Source: Bacteroidota bacterium
GTDB lineage: Bacteria > Bacteroidota > Bacteroidia > Chitinophagales > Chitinophagaceae
Direction: 5' to 3'
Assembly (NCBI GenBank): GCA_030706685.1
Contig: JAUZOA010000054.1
Coordinates: forward strand, 1-37,523
DNA length: 37,523 bases
Shown: in pieces, positions 25,063 through 33,386 of the stretch
Layout of the letters: each line of letters begins with the position of its first letter
Position numbering within the stretch: the first letter of the stretch is position 1
The notes under the pieces: model-generated
Told to the model about the DNA's origin: nothing
Seen by the model: only the letters and a program-made list of their open reading frames with translations
The model's database searches: none
Translations under genes and position numbers: made by a program

Positions 25063-26223
25063 TTACAAAAGCCTTCTTGTACCGGACAGATCGTTTTCGC
25101 ATAAGATCACTCCCGGTTGCTTTCCCTTCTCAAAACTACCTAATAACTTGTCCATTTGCAAGGCTTTTGCCCCATTGATAGTGGCCCAGCGCAGTAGTTG
25201 GGCGCTGGAAATGCCGGGAAAATGCTTTTGAATTGTTTTAATTTCTTCTAAAATACTAAGCTGATGGTTGGAAGCAAGGCTGTCGGTACCAAGGACAATC
25301 TCACAATTATGTTGCATAAACATGTCAATCGCGGGCAATTGGCCGCCAATATACAGGTTGGCGTTGGGACAAAAGCACCAGGATATTTTTTGACCGGTAG
25401 CCTCAGCAAACTGCAAGTCTTCCCGGGAAGTATATACATTATGTACAAGTACAAGGGGCTGGTTTTTTAGAAATTTCGGCAGATAGGATTCCAGGCTGCT
25501 TTTTCCCGGAGGTTTGAAAAAAGAGCTATCGATTCCCATTTTCTCATAAAGTGTAAGAAATTTTCCCTGGCCATTGATGAACCATTCATTTTCGGCAGCG
25601 GTTTCCTGGTTATGAATGGTCATCAGGCGGTTCCCCGGAAACCGGATGATTCTTTCCCAGAGTTCGTCAGCGACGGAATAAGGAGCATGAGGAACGATGG
25701 AATTCGATTCAACCGGGATGGAATAATACCAGGCATATTCCCTGAAAAATTCAACGCTTCTTTCAAACCGTTGCTCAGCGACGAGTGGATTAAAACCACT
25801 TGCTTCAATAAAATTGTGGTAGTAGATCCTTCCTTTTGATTTTTGGGCCAGGGATAATGTATTATTGCAGATATCACCAACTGCAATGATCCCGTTACCC
25901 AGCATTTCATTCTCCGCTTTTTCAATAGCCTCCAAAATTTGCTCTTCAGCGCTATGCCTTTGCGTTACAACTCCCAGAACAAAATCTACCAGACCGGTTC
26001 CTTCAGGGATCATTCCTTTCATATGTGATAATTCCAGGTGGCAATGACAGTTGATAAAACCGGGTGAAAGAATGCCGCGGAATGACCGGATATCCTCCCC
26101 GGCTTCATTTACCGGAACGATGTCTTCAACAATTCCTTCTTCTGTGATCATTAAAACCTGCTGATCGCCGAGCAACTGGTAACCATCAAAGAGCTGATCC
26201 GCCCTGAATTTTATATACGACAT
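25063..26223 (-). CDS. Amidohydrolase-superfamily deaminase/hydrolase; possible aminofutalosine deaminase
   Basis: The 386-residue cytoplasmic protein is a metal-dependent amidohydrolase of the chlorohydrolase/guanine-deaminase type. Metal ligands are visible as HCHLE ([16 protein letters not shown], about residue 60), a His in [14 protein letters not shown] with the catalytic Glu close by, a His in LVHNVYTS, and the Asp in [11 protein letters not shown]. The product ends at LSGTRRLL. Bacteroidetes relatives include MqnX-type aminofutalosine deaminases of menaquinone synthesis, but the motifs alone do not fix the substrate, so no symbol is given. It is first in an operon with two c-type cytochrome genes. 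A small stem in the leader (CCCTTTT with AAAAGGG, about 26247-26264) is the only regulatory hint. Confidence 0.87.
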   Translation of the reverse strand: MSYIKFRADQLFDGYQLLGDQQVLMITEEGIVEDIVPVNEAGEDIRSFRGILSPGFINCHCHLELSHMKGMIPEGTGLVDFVLGVVTQRHSAEEQILEAIEKAENEMLGNGIIAVGDICNNTLSLAQKSKGRIYYHNFIEASGFNPLVAEQRFERSVEFFREYAWYYSIPVESNSIVPHAPYSVADELWERIIRFPGNRLMTIHNQETAAENEWFINGQGKFLTLYEKMGIDSSFFKPPGKSSLESYLPKFLKNQPLVLVHNVYTSREDLQFAEATGQKISWCFCPNANLYIGGQLPAIDMFMQHNCEIVLGTDSLASNHQLSILEEIKTIQKHFPGISSAQLLRWATINGAKALQMDKLLGSFEKGKQPGVILCENDLSGTRRLL

Positions 26224-26301
26224 GAGTGTAAAATTCGGGAAAAAGCCCCTTTTTACTTAAAAGGGAGTTTTAGACCGGACTTATTTTGAAAAGCGGGATT
26301 G

Positions 26302-26444
26302 GGTAGTGTCCTGGTTTGAGACATGGCCGCAGAGAACCACAGAGTAAAAGAGGGTCACAGAGAAACAATCATACATACTCTGAGGTTCTCTGTTTCTCTG
26401 TGGTCCTCCGTGGGCAACATGAAAATTGAAATCGGGACACTACC
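26302..26444. mobile_element. MITE-like element with GGTAGTGTCC ends
   Basis: The 143-bp element has terminal inverted repeats GGTAGTGTCC (26302-26311) and GGACACTACC (26435-26444), extending imperfectly to about 18 bp. GGGATT lies just outside both ends (26295-26300 and 26446-26451), a possible target duplication. The inside is itself self-complementary (AGAGAACCACAGAG against CTCTGTGGTCCTC). It encodes no transposase. It sits between two divergent genes. Confidence 0.65.
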
Positions 26445-26445
26445 T

Positions 26446-26503
26446 GGGATTAGGAAATTGGGAAATTTCTTTCAGGCAGATTATTTCCCAATTTCCCAAT
26501 CCC
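26446..26503. repeat. Near-perfect 21-bp inverted repeat
   Basis: Arms 26446-26466 and 26483-26503 pair at 20 of 21 positions (GGGATT.GGAAATTGGGAAAT) around a 16-base loop. It abuts the MITE-like element and lies 40 bases before the prfA promoter box. There is no T-tract, so it is more likely a dispersed palindrome than a terminator. Confidence 0.75.
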
Positions 26504-26544
26504 ACTTTTCTCAATCTACTTCAGGGGTTTGGGGTTCAAATCGT

Positions 26545-26552
26545 TAAATTTG
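26545..26552 (+). promoter_or_regulatory. prfA -7 promoter box (TAAATTTG)
   Basis: TAAATTTG matches TAnnTTTG and lies 19 bases before the prfA ATG at 26572. Just upstream, TCAGGGGTTTGGGGT (26521-26535) is almost the same as a stretch upstream of porZ (18901-18914). Confidence 0.65.
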
Positions 26553-26571
26553 CCGCCCTGAGAATAATACC

Positions 26572-27636
26572 ATGTTAGATAAACTGGAAGCCATAAAAGC
26601 GAGATTTGATCAATTGGGAGTAGCTCTTACGAATCCCGACATAGTCGGCCATAATAAAAAATTCGCGGAAACAAGTAAAGAATACAGGAGCTTGGAAAAG
26701 ATCGTAAATGCGTACCGGGAGTACAGGAAAATACTTGATGATATTGAGTTTTATAGAGAGGCATTGAATGGCAACGATGAAGAAATGCGTGAACTGGCAA
26801 AAACAGAAATGCCGGGTATAGAGGAGAAAAAAACAGGAATAGAATCCTACATACGGCAATTGCTCATTCCCAAGGACCCGCAGGATGAAAAGAATGCCAT
26901 ACTGGAGATACGGGCCGGCACAGGTGGCGATGAAGCCAGTTTGTTCGCAGGCGACCTCCTGAGAATGTATATCCGTTATTGCGAAAGAAAAGGCTGGAAA
27001 ACAGCCTTGCTGAGCGAAAGCGAAGGAACCGTGGGGGGCTACAAAGAAGTACAGTTGGAAGTAACCGGCGAGGATGTTTATGGCACATTAAAATTTGAAA
27101 GTGGCGTGCATCGCGTACAAAGGGTTCCGGATACAGAAGGCAGCGGGCGCGTACATACATCGGCAGCTACGGTGGCAGTAATGCCGGAAGCGGAAGAAGT
27201 GGATTTTGAGCTGAATCCTGCGGATGTAAAAATGGAAACAGCAAGGAGTGGCGGCGCCGGCGGTCAGAATGTAAACAAGGTAGAAACCAAAGTAATGCTT
27301 ACGCATATACCAACAGGTACTGTAGTGGTATGCCAGACAGAGAGATCGCAGTTAGGCAACCGGGAAAAAGCCATGCAGATGCTGAGAACAAGACTGTATG
27401 AGGAGCAGGTAAGGAAACAGGAAGAAGAAATTGCGCGCCACCGGAAAAGTCTTGTGAGTACCGGCGATCGCAGCGCCAAAATAAGAACCTACAACTTTCC
27501 CCAGGGAAGGGTTACAGATCATCGAATCGGTTTGACACTTTACAATCTCCAGCAGATATTGAACGGCGATATTGATGAATTGATAGAAGCGCTGCAATTC
27601 GCAGAGAATTCTGAAAAACTCGCCAGGCAGAATTAA
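26572..27636 (+). CDS. prfA: Peptide chain release factor 1
   Basis: RF1 reads UAA and UAG stop codons and triggers peptide release on the ribosome. The 354-residue product has the class I release-factor layout: an N-terminal helical domain, the PCRF domain ([20 protein letters not shown]), the codon-recognition loop and the catalytic loop. The stop-reading tripeptide is P186-D187-T188 ([10 protein letters not shown]), which fits the RF1 PxT form and excludes RF2. The catalytic GGQ is at residues 230-232 ([16 protein letters not shown]). Length is close to the usual 355-360. It has its own promoter. No gene for the PrmC methyltransferase is adjacent in this window. Confidence 0.97.
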   Translation: MLDKLEAIKARFDQLGVALTNPDIVGHNKKFAETSKEYRSLEKIVNAYREYRKILDDIEFYREALNGNDEEMRELAKTEMPGIEEKKTGIESYIRQLLIPKDPQDEKNAILEIRAGTGGDEASLFAGDLLRMYIRYCERKGWKTALLSESEGTVGGYKEVQLEVTGEDVYGTLKFESGVHRVQRVPDTEGSGRVHTSAATVAVMPEAEEVDFELNPADVKMETARSGGAGGQNVNKVETKVMLTHIPTGTVVVCQTERSQLGNREKAMQMLRTRLYEEQVRKQEEEIARHRKSLVSTGDRSAKIRTYNFPQGRVTDHRIGLTLYNLQQILNGDIDELIEALQFAENSEKLARQN

Positions 27637-28268
27637 GCCCCGGTTCCCGGGAAATCTATTTCACCCGATTTTATTTGACAGCTTCCCGCATAAGTGATCG
27701 TTGCTGCCCGGTAAAACTCAACTTTAACAAACCCGCTTCAGAAAAAAGGCGTTAAGAAAATTATTCTGTAAACCGGATTGAGGACGACCGAAAAGCTATA
27801 AGAATTATAAATACAGGTAAGATGGAAAGACGGGAAATAGTGGTTTTAATTTTCTCTTTTTCTACTGCCTTTCCGGCAAATACCTGATGTTTTTTTTCCC
27901 GGGCAGGCAGTGAATATGGGACCGGGAGATATTTTCTGCTAAAAGCCCTGTCAATCTGGGTTGATTTCTACACAGTTAGGCAGCAGCAAAAAAACTTTAA
28001 AAGAAAAAAAGATTGGTCTGATTTATGCAATACCCTGTTCAGAAGCATCCAGCTTTAAATTAGTTCTTTGTCAGCCATTAGTTATGGGTTTATCCCGGAT
28101 ATTAAAAAGTGATTAGTGAAAAGATAGTTGGTCCTGTTAAGTTGTAATAGGAGTGGATGAGTGGTAAATTAAATCCATGAAAAAGAATCTTTACGATGAA
28201 ATGAAAAGTGATATTACGAAAAGGGTGCTTTAAAGTTTCATTAACAGCAATATTCATACTAATGGCAG
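27637..28268. other. Long non-coding stretch after prfA
   Basis: About 630 bases without a convincing gene. A few weak stems of the CCCGG type occur (near 27640 and 27897-27937) without T-tracts. A frame at 28177-28233 encodes only 18 residues (MKKNLYDEMKSDITKRVL). A hydrophobic 41-residue frame from GTG 28208 runs on into the candidate small RNA; together they might be the remains of a small gene, but I cannot support it. Confidence 0.4.
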
Positions 28269-28276
28269 TAAATTTG
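28269..28276 (+). promoter_or_regulatory. -7 promoter box (TAAATTTG) before the candidate small RNA
   Basis: TAAATTTG is identical to the prfA box. No gene on the plus strand follows, but a strong plus-strand terminator lies about 70 bases on. The -33 region is weak. Confidence 0.5.
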
Positions 28277-28280
28277 CGTT

Positions 28281-28372
28281 ATACTTTTATAGTTCTTCTT
28301 ATAAAAGCAGTCAATTTTCTCATAAGCAGTTAGTTTTGGTTGCGACCCCTGTTTCTACAGGGGTCTATTTTT
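28281..28372 (+). ncRNA. Candidate small RNA of about 90 nt
   Basis: Between the -7 box at 28269 and a terminator ending near 28372 there is no long plus-strand gene. The predicted transcript would carry a 5' stem (CTTTTATA with TATAAAAG, about 28284-28307), a central single-stranded part with ATAAGCAGTTAGTTTTGGTT (28322-28341), and a terminal stem GACCCCTG/CAGGGGTC plus T-tract. A related sequence with its own terminator faces it on the other strand at 28803-28873. The start, strand and function are inference. Its 3' end overlaps the stop of the VanZ-like gene, so antisense contact is possible. Confidence 0.5.
28344..28372 (+). terminator. Plus-strand terminator of the candidate small RNA
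   Basis: GACCCCTG (28344-28351) pairs perfectly with CAGGGGTC (28358-28365) over a TTTCTA loop, and TATTTTTTTAT follows. The T-tract is only on the plus strand, so it does not serve the VanZ-like gene, whose stop is at 28365. Confidence 0.85.
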
Positions 28373-28754
28373 TTATATACCTTCTTGTACTGAAAAGGAA
28401 ACCTGCAACGCAGCCAGCCGCATCGGCTACCATATCCCCGATATCAAATGACCGGTTAGGAATAAAGTATTTCTGAACAAACTCCATCCCAATTCCATAC
28501 GCTATCCATATTATTCCGATTATAATAAAAGACCGCCTGAGTTTTTGCGGGGATATATTGGTTTTAAGGGAGTGCCAGCTCCGGCACCATAGTACTGTCA
28601 TGATGGCGAACATACCAATATGAACCCATTTGTCAAACCATATCTTATCCAGCCAGTCTTCCTGGGGAATATCTGAGCCCGGAAGTGTTAAAAGAATAGT
28701 AGAAACAATAAACCATCCAATGGCAGGAGTCAGGGAGAGAGATGATTTTTTCAA
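28365..28754 (-). CDS. VanZ-like family membrane protein
   Basis: The product of 129 residues from TTG 28754 is a small multi-pass membrane protein of the VanZ-like family. Segments are visible as IGWFIVSTILLTLPG, the conserved DKWVHIGMFAIMTVLW, FIIIGIIWIAYGIGMEFVQ, and the signature FDIGDMVADAAGCVAGF. VanZ itself gives low-level teicoplanin resistance, but most family members in Bacteroidetes have no known role. No in-frame ATG exists at the N-terminus. TTG 28754 starts MKKSSLSL, as relatives do, while a TTG at 28799 lies inside the T-tract of the upstream terminator and would give an odd start. The gene is flanked by two inward-facing related elements. Confidence 0.85.
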   Translation of the reverse strand: MKKSSLSLTPAIGWFIVSTILLTLPGSDIPQEDWLDKIWFDKWVHIGMFAIMTVLWCRSWHSLKTNISPQKLRRSFIIIGIIWIAYGIGMEFVQKYFIPNRSFDIGDMVADAAGCVAGFLFSTRRYIKK

Positions 28755-28787
28755 TGTTTTTCTGCAATAATAGATGATATTCCAAAA

Positions 28788-28828
28788 GAAATAAAACAAA
28801 AAACAGGAACCCCCGAAGAGACCCCTGT
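28788..28828 (-). terminator. Minus-strand terminator with UUCG loop, upstream of the VanZ-like gene
   Basis: On the minus strand ACAGGGGTCTC and GGGGTTCCTGT form an 11-bp stem (with G-U pairs) closed by a TTCG tetraloop, and TTTTTTGTTTTATTT follows. It lies 92 bases after the anti-sigma stop and probably ends the sigma/anti-sigma transcript. Just upstream (28843-28859) is the motif ATAAGCAGTTTTTGGTT shared with the candidate small RNA. Confidence 0.8.
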
Positions 28829-28919
28829 CTTACCAACTATAGAACCAAAAACTGCTTATCCGGCAATTTTGATCAGTTACGTAATAGTTTACCAGGTGAT
28901 TGATTTCCGGGAATTGATA

Positions 28920-29705
28920 CTATAATTTAGTTTTCCCCTGTGTTTCTACCCGTCCCTGGGGGATGTCGCCATTGCCCCTGTTTTCAATAGTAATGGCAAA
29001 AGCATCTGCTTTCTGTGTGTTCTTCATTTTCAGGATAACATTTTTATTGTCCCCATCAAATAAGCCGAGGTTGAGAGGTTTGCCATCGATAAAGGCCCAA
29101 AGCTGGTATTGTTTTTCAGTTGGCAGTATGGGCATGTTTTTTACGACCAGGAAAACGTTTGAAGAAGTTGTATCCCAATAGATGTTGGCAGAGGAAGGAT
29201 TTTTCTGGGTACCTACCATACTTATTACGGCGACATTCGGATCTTTCATGAGCCTCTGCTCATCTGCCATATTGTTCAGGATACTATCCGTCTTGCTGAG
29301 CTTTGCTTGCAGTTCTTTATTTGAATCTTTCAGCGTTTTATTCTGGGTATAAAAATCATAAGCGAAATAACCGGCAGCGACCAGGAGAATAATTGAAGCA
29401 GCAGCCACCCATCGCAGACCGGGTGTCCTGCGGGTTGAGGCAGGTTCCATGGTTACTATTTTTGAGGTTTTTGATGCAGGTGATTGCTGAATCACAGACC
29501 AGGTCTTTTCCTTACTGTGAGCAGGTGTCGCCTCTGCATTTTCCATGGCTTGTTTTTCCAAAAGCAGCTCAAAATTGGTTCTCGCATCAACCAGTTCGGG
29601 GTACTGCGCGCAAAATTGCTCAAATTCTATGCGTTCCTCCCCGGAGGCAAGTCCCATAACGTAGCTTTCTACAATACCGCTTGATATGTATTCCTTTATA
29701 TTCAC
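28920..29705 (-). CDS. Anti-sigma factor, RskA-type
   Basis: The 261-residue product has a cytoplasmic N-terminal part (about 1-90) that would hold the sigma factor, one transmembrane helix at residues 99-118 (WVAAASIILLVAAGYFAYDF), a short coiled-coil-like stretch (NKTLKDSNKELQAKLSKTD), and a periplasmic RskA-type domain (LPTEKQYQLWAFIDGKPLNLG). No zinc-binding HxxxCxxC motif is present, so it belongs to the non-zinc type. Translation starts at GTG 29705, one base after the stop of the sigma gene, which indicates translational coupling. The signal it senses is unknown. Confidence 0.9.
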   Translation of the reverse strand: MNIKEYISSGIVESYVMGLASGEERIEFEQFCAQYPELVDARTNFELLLEKQAMENAEATPAHSKEKTWSVIQQSPASKTSKIVTMEPASTRRTPGLRWVAAASIILLVAAGYFAYDFYTQNKTLKDSNKELQAKLSKTDSILNNMADEQRLMKDPNVAVISMVGTQKNPSSANIYWDTTSSNVFLVVKNMPILPTEKQYQLWAFIDGKPLNLGLFDGDNKNVILKMKNTQKADAFAITIENRGNGDIPQGRVETQGKTKL

Positions 29706-29706
29706 T

Positions 29707-30249
29707 TTATTGTATCAATGTTCTTAACTGTATCAGGGCACTTCTTATCCTAGTTTTTACAGTGCCGAGTGGCATGTTCATCACTTTTGCGATTTCTTCG
29801 TGTGTAAATCCCTGGAAATAAGACAAGTCTATCAAAATACGCTGCTCCTCTTTGAGGCCGCCTATTATTTTTTTAAGCCCCACATCCCTGGTGGAAGGAT
29901 TTATGGCTAAACCAGCGTTTATATCTACGTTTTCTGATATGGGCTGGTTTTTAAGACTATCTCTGAAACTCTTCGATCGTAATTTATCAATGGCCGCATT
30001 CCGGGCTATATTCAGCATCCAGGTAAAAAGCCGGCCCTTGGTTGGATCATATGATTCAATTTTCTTCCAGATATTTACGAAAACATCCTGCATTATATCA
30101 GCTGCCGTTTCAGGATCCGTAATAATTGAATGGATAATGCCATATAAGGCGCCGGAGTAATTATCATACAGGTAACTGAAAGCTTTTTCACTGCGCTCTT
30201 GCAGCAAATTCACCAGTTCCTTCTCGGTGTATGTAGCAGATGGATTCAA
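29707..30249 (-). CDS. ECF-type RNA polymerase sigma factor
   Basis: The 180-residue sigma-70 family protein has region 2 (AADIMQDVFVNIWKKIESYD, then GRLFTWMLNIARNAAIDKLR) and region 4 with its helix-turn-helix (GFTHEEIAKVMNMPLGTVKT followed by RIRSALIQL). The pairing with an RskA-type anti-sigma resembles the SigK/RpoE-like ECF group. The start is TTG 30249. A TAG two codons upstream in frame rules out an earlier start, and AAAGGA nine bases before the TTG can act as ribosome-binding site. A TATTTTG box about 20 bases upstream resembles the housekeeping -7 element with one base missing. Target genes cannot be told from this window. Confidence 0.93.
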   Translation of the reverse strand: MNPSATYTEKELVNLLQERSEKAFSYLYDNYSGALYGIIHSIITDPETAADIMQDVFVNIWKKIESYDPTKGRLFTWMLNIARNAAIDKLRSKSFRDSLKNQPISENVDINAGLAINPSTRDVGLKKIIGGLKEEQRILIDLSYFQGFTHEEIAKVMNMPLGTVKTRIRSALIQLRTLIQ

Positions 30250-30296
30250 TAACTATCCTTTATATACAAAATAGAGGCAGGGAATTGTGGTTAAAG

Positions 30297-30674
30297 TTAC
30301 CCGGCGATGCCTTCATAGGCAGCAGCGTCAAGTAAGCTGTTCACATCGGCAGGATTATCTACTGTCATTTTGATCATCCAACCTTTCCCATAAGGATCAG
30401 TATTTACCAACTCAGGTGAATTGGCCAGGGTTTTATTCATTTCATTTATCGTTCCGCTCACCGGCAAAAAAAGATCCGAAACTGTTTTAACTGCCTCTAC
30501 CGTTCCAAAAACAGCGCCTGCCATGAGAGATTTGCCAATAGTTTCTATTTCTACATAAACAATATCGCCTAACTCCCGCTGGGCAAAGTCAGTAATACCA
30601 ATAGTTGCAATGTTGCCATCTAGGCTGATCCATTCATGATCCCTGGTATAACGAAGATTTCCCGGAAAATTCAT
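30297..30674 (-). CDS. gcvH: Glycine cleavage system H protein
   Basis: GcvH carries the lipoyl arm that shuttles the aminomethyl group between the P, T and L proteins of glycine cleavage. The 125-residue product starts MNFPGNLRYTRDHEW, the standard GcvH beginning. The lipoylated lysine is Lys63 in VEAVKTVSDLFLPVSG. The frame is open 44 codons further upstream, but that extension has no family similarity and would include the promoter. No other gcv gene is nearby, which is usual in Bacteroidetes. The stop lies 47 bases upstream of the sigma gene start on the same strand. Confidence 0.95.
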   Translation of the reverse strand: MNFPGNLRYTRDHEWISLDGNIATIGITDFAQRELGDIVYVEIETIGKSLMAGAVFGTVEAVKTVSDLFLPVSGTINEMNKTLANSPELVNTDPYGKGWMIKMTVDNPADVNSLLDAAAYEGIAG

Positions 30675-30691
30675 ACTGAAGGATTTATACG

Positions 30692-30699
30692 CAAATATG
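30692..30699 (-). promoter_or_regulatory. gcvH -7 promoter box (CATATTTG)
   Basis: On the minus strand CATATTTG matches seven of eight positions of TAnnTTTG and ends 17 bases before the gcvH ATG at 30674. It supports the short start. Confidence 0.45.
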
Positions 30700-30860
30700 G
30701 GTAAAACGATCTGGAGAAAAAAACAATTTTTAGAGCCAGGATTTTCACTTAATTCTCCCGGGAATCCCCAAGCCATGCAGTTCGCCGGAAATTTCATGCC
30801 GTTCATGCTATCTTTTGCTCCATTGATCGGTTAAGACTTTACAGTACTGTGACACGCGGG

Positions 30861-30868
30861 TATCTTTG
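30861..30868 (+). promoter_or_regulatory. -7 promoter box (TATCTTTG) of the outer-membrane receptor gene
   Basis: TATCTTTG fits TAnnTTTG and ends 29 bases before ATG 30898. An AAAAAAAGGA stretch just before the start can act as ribosome-binding site. Confidence 0.6.
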
Positions 30869-30897
30869 GCTCACCTTGTCTAAAAAAAGGAACTATT

Positions 30898-33363
30898 ATG
30901 AGAAAATTATTTATGCTTTTGATCAGTGCGGTTTTTTTGAATGCAACCATCCAGGCTCAGAAAATATCCGGCATTGTTAAGGATGAAATGGGAAAAGGCC
31001 TGGAGAAAACGACCGTAACATTATTACGGGCAAAAGATTCCGCTACAGTTAAGCTCAATGCAACAGATAAAAACGGGAATTATGTTTTTAACGCTATCAA
31101 TCCCGGATCTTATCTTGTCAAAGTCACCCATGTTGGTTATTCCCCCCGTTATTCAAAACCGCTTGCCGTAACAGCCGGTACGGATTTTACAGTTCCGGAA
31201 ATGACTATGGTAAAAGCGGAAGGAGTCCTGCAGGGGGTGACTGTAAGCTCCGAAAAGCCCATGGTAGAAGTGAAGGCGGATAAAATGGTCGTTAATGTGG
31301 AAGGAACGATTAATGCCGTAGGTAATGACGCATTGGAGCTGCTTCGCAAATCACCGGGGGTGTTAATTGACAAAGATGACAATATAAGCCTGTCAGGCAA
31401 AAATGGTGTTCAGATTTACGTTGATGGCAAGCCTACGCCTTTGTCGGGCGCTGATCTGTCGGCTTACCTGAAAAGCCTGCAATCGGCACAAATTGAGTCG
31501 ATAGAAATCATTACTAATCCTTCTGCAAAATATGATGCGGCAGGCAACGCCGGTATCATTAATATCAGGCTGAAGAAGAATAAATCATTTGGTACGAACG
31601 GTTCGTTTAATGCCGGGTATGGCATAGGAACCTATGGAAAATATAACGCAGGCCTGGCGCTGAATTACCGCAATAAGAAGGTCAATCTTTTTGGCAATTA
31701 TAATTTCAATCATAGCTTCAATACAAACACATTTACCTTATACAGGGATGTAGCGGATTCAATTTTTGATGGTAATAATGTTCTGACCAATAAAAGTACC
31801 AGTCATGGATTTAAAGGCGGACTTGATTATTTTGTAAGTAAGAAGAGCACCCTGGGATTTGTCATCAATGGAAATGTTTCGGACAATGATATAAAGACAA
31901 CCGGGCTGACCAATATTATTTACAAACCCACCATGGTCACTGACCGGCTGTTACAGGGTGATAATACCAATAAATCAAACAGGAGCAATGTAAACTTTAA
32001 TGTAAACTATCGCTATGCTGATACAGCAGGCCGGGAATTGAATGTAGATGCGGACTATGGTTTATTCAGGTCAAAGTCTGACCAGCTTCAGCCGAATATC
32101 TATTATCATCCCGGTGACCCCAATGCTCTTAATAGCGAAATATTCAGTTTTCTTTCACCTTCCAACATTGATATATATACCGTGAAAGCTGATTACGAAC
32201 AAAATTATAAAAAGGGAAAACTTGGAGTAGGTTTTAAAACGTCCATAACAAAAACAGATAACAATTTCGGCAGCTATGACGTTGTCGGAAATGCTAAAAA
32301 CCTGGATGTCACTAAAAGTAACCAGTTTAACTATAAGGAGAATATCAATGCCGCTTATGTGAATTATAACAAGCAACTTAAGGGAGTCATGCTCCAGGCA
32401 GGCGTGAGAGTGGAAAATACAACGAGCACAGGGGATTCCTATGGATTAAATGCCGACGGATCCGTCAACTATTCATCTAAGCAACAATTTAAGCGCCAGT
32501 ATACAGATCCTTTTCCCAGTGCTTCCCTTACGTTTAATAAAAACCCGATGAAGCAATGGGGCATTTCTTATAGCCGTCGCATTGACAGGCCGGCTTACCA
32601 GGACCTGAACCCGTTCCTGTTTAAATTAAATGTTTATACATTCCAGAAAGGCAATACAGAACTGCTGCCCCAGTATACCAACAGCTTTTCTATCAATAAT
32701 GTCTATAAATACAAATTAACCACTACATTGACTTATAGCCATGTCAATGATGTATTTACACAGTTGGTGGATACTACAGAAATATCCAAAGCTTTTATAA
32801 CCAAGAGAAACCTGGCAAAACAGGATATAGCCAGTTTGAATGTCAGCTACCCGTTTATGTACAAAAGCTATATGTTGTTTGCCAACCTGAATACCTATTA
32901 TTCTCTTTACAAAGCTGATTTTGGAGGAGGCACCCGTAAAGTTAATGTCGATGTATTTTCTTATAACCTCTATATGCAAAACAGCCTGAAATTTGGCGGC
33001 AAGAAAAAGGCCTGGACGGCTGAATTGAGCGGCTTTTACACTGCCCCAAGTGTTTGGCAGGGAACATTTAAAAGCAAAGCATTATGGAGCATCGATGGCG
33101 GCCTGCAAAAAGTGATATTTAAAGGAAAAGGTAATTTGAAAGCTTCAGTAAGTGATATATTCGGCACATTGAGATGGAAGGGAACCAGCGTATTTGCTGA
33201 TCAAACTACTATTGCAACTGGTCACTGGGAAAGCCGTCAATTTAAATTAAACCTGACATGGCGCTTTGGAAGCAACCTGGTAAAAGCGGCCCGCCAGCGC
33301 AAACTCGGTACCGAAGAAGAGCTCAACCGTACGCAAAGCAGTGGTGGAATAGGCGGTAATTGA
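30898..33363 (+). CDS. TonB-dependent receptor-like outer-membrane beta-barrel protein
   Basis: The 821-residue protein has a signal peptide (MRKLFMLLISAVFLNATIQA), a carboxypeptidase-regulatory-like domain (QKISGIVKDEMGKGLEKTTV, about residues 21-105), a plug-like domain (about 115-220, with LLRKSPGVLIDKDDNISLSG and NPSAKYDAAGNAGIINIRLK) and a large barrel. It lacks the SusC signature and has no SusD partner. It resembles the 'outer membrane beta-barrel family' group (OMP_b-brl_3) common in Bacteroidetes, which may carry metals, siderophores or peptides. The barrel ends near WRFGSNLVKAARQRKLG, with a short hydrophilic tail after it. It has its own promoter and stands alone. Confidence 0.9.
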   Translation: MRKLFMLLISAVFLNATIQAQKISGIVKDEMGKGLEKTTVTLLRAKDSATVKLNATDKNGNYVFNAINPGSYLVKVTHVGYSPRYSKPLAVTAGTDFTVPEMTMVKAEGVLQGVTVSSEKPMVEVKADKMVVNVEGTINAVGNDALELLRKSPGVLIDKDDNISLSGKNGVQIYVDGKPTPLSGADLSAYLKSLQSAQIESIEIITNPSAKYDAAGNAGIINIRLKKNKSFGTNGSFNAGYGIGTYGKYNAGLALNYRNKKVNLFGNYNFNHSFNTNTFTLYRDVADSIFDGNNVLTNKSTSHGFKGGLDYFVSKKSTLGFVINGNVSDNDIKTTGLTNIIYKPTMVTDRLLQGDNTNKSNRSNVNFNVNYRYADTAGRELNVDADYGLFRSKSDQLQPNIYYHPGDPNALNSEIFSFLSPSNIDIYTVKADYEQNYKKGKLGVGFKTSITKTDNNFGSYDVVGNAKNLDVTKSNQFNYKENINAAYVNYNKQLKGVMLQAGVRVENTTSTGDSYGLNADGSVNYSSKQQFKRQYTDPFPSASLTFNKNPMKQWGISYSRRIDRPAYQDLNPFLFKLNVYTFQKGNTELLPQYTNSFSINNVYKYKLTTTLTYSHVNDVFTQLVDTTEISKAFITKRNLAKQDIASLNVSYPFMYKSYMLFANLNTYYSLYKADFGGGTRKVNVDVFSYNLYMQNSLKFGGKKKAWTAELSGFYTAPSVWQGTFKSKALWSIDGGLQKVIFKGKGNLKASVSDIFGTLRWKGTSVFADQTTIATGHWESRQFKLNLTWRFGSNLVKAARQRKLGTEEELNRTQSSGGIGGN

Positions 33364-33386
33364 GGAATAAGAATAAGCATTTATTT

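Noticed and set aside
26521-26545. tRNA T-arm-like string GGGGTTCAAATCG
   Set aside because: No acceptor, D or anticodon stems can be built around it; it belongs to the prfA promoter region.
28177-28233. 18-codon frame MKKNLYDEMKSDITKRVL and a 41-codon hydrophobic frame after it
   Set aside because: They are too short and in different frames. They could be the remains of a gene start, but no conserved motif supports that.
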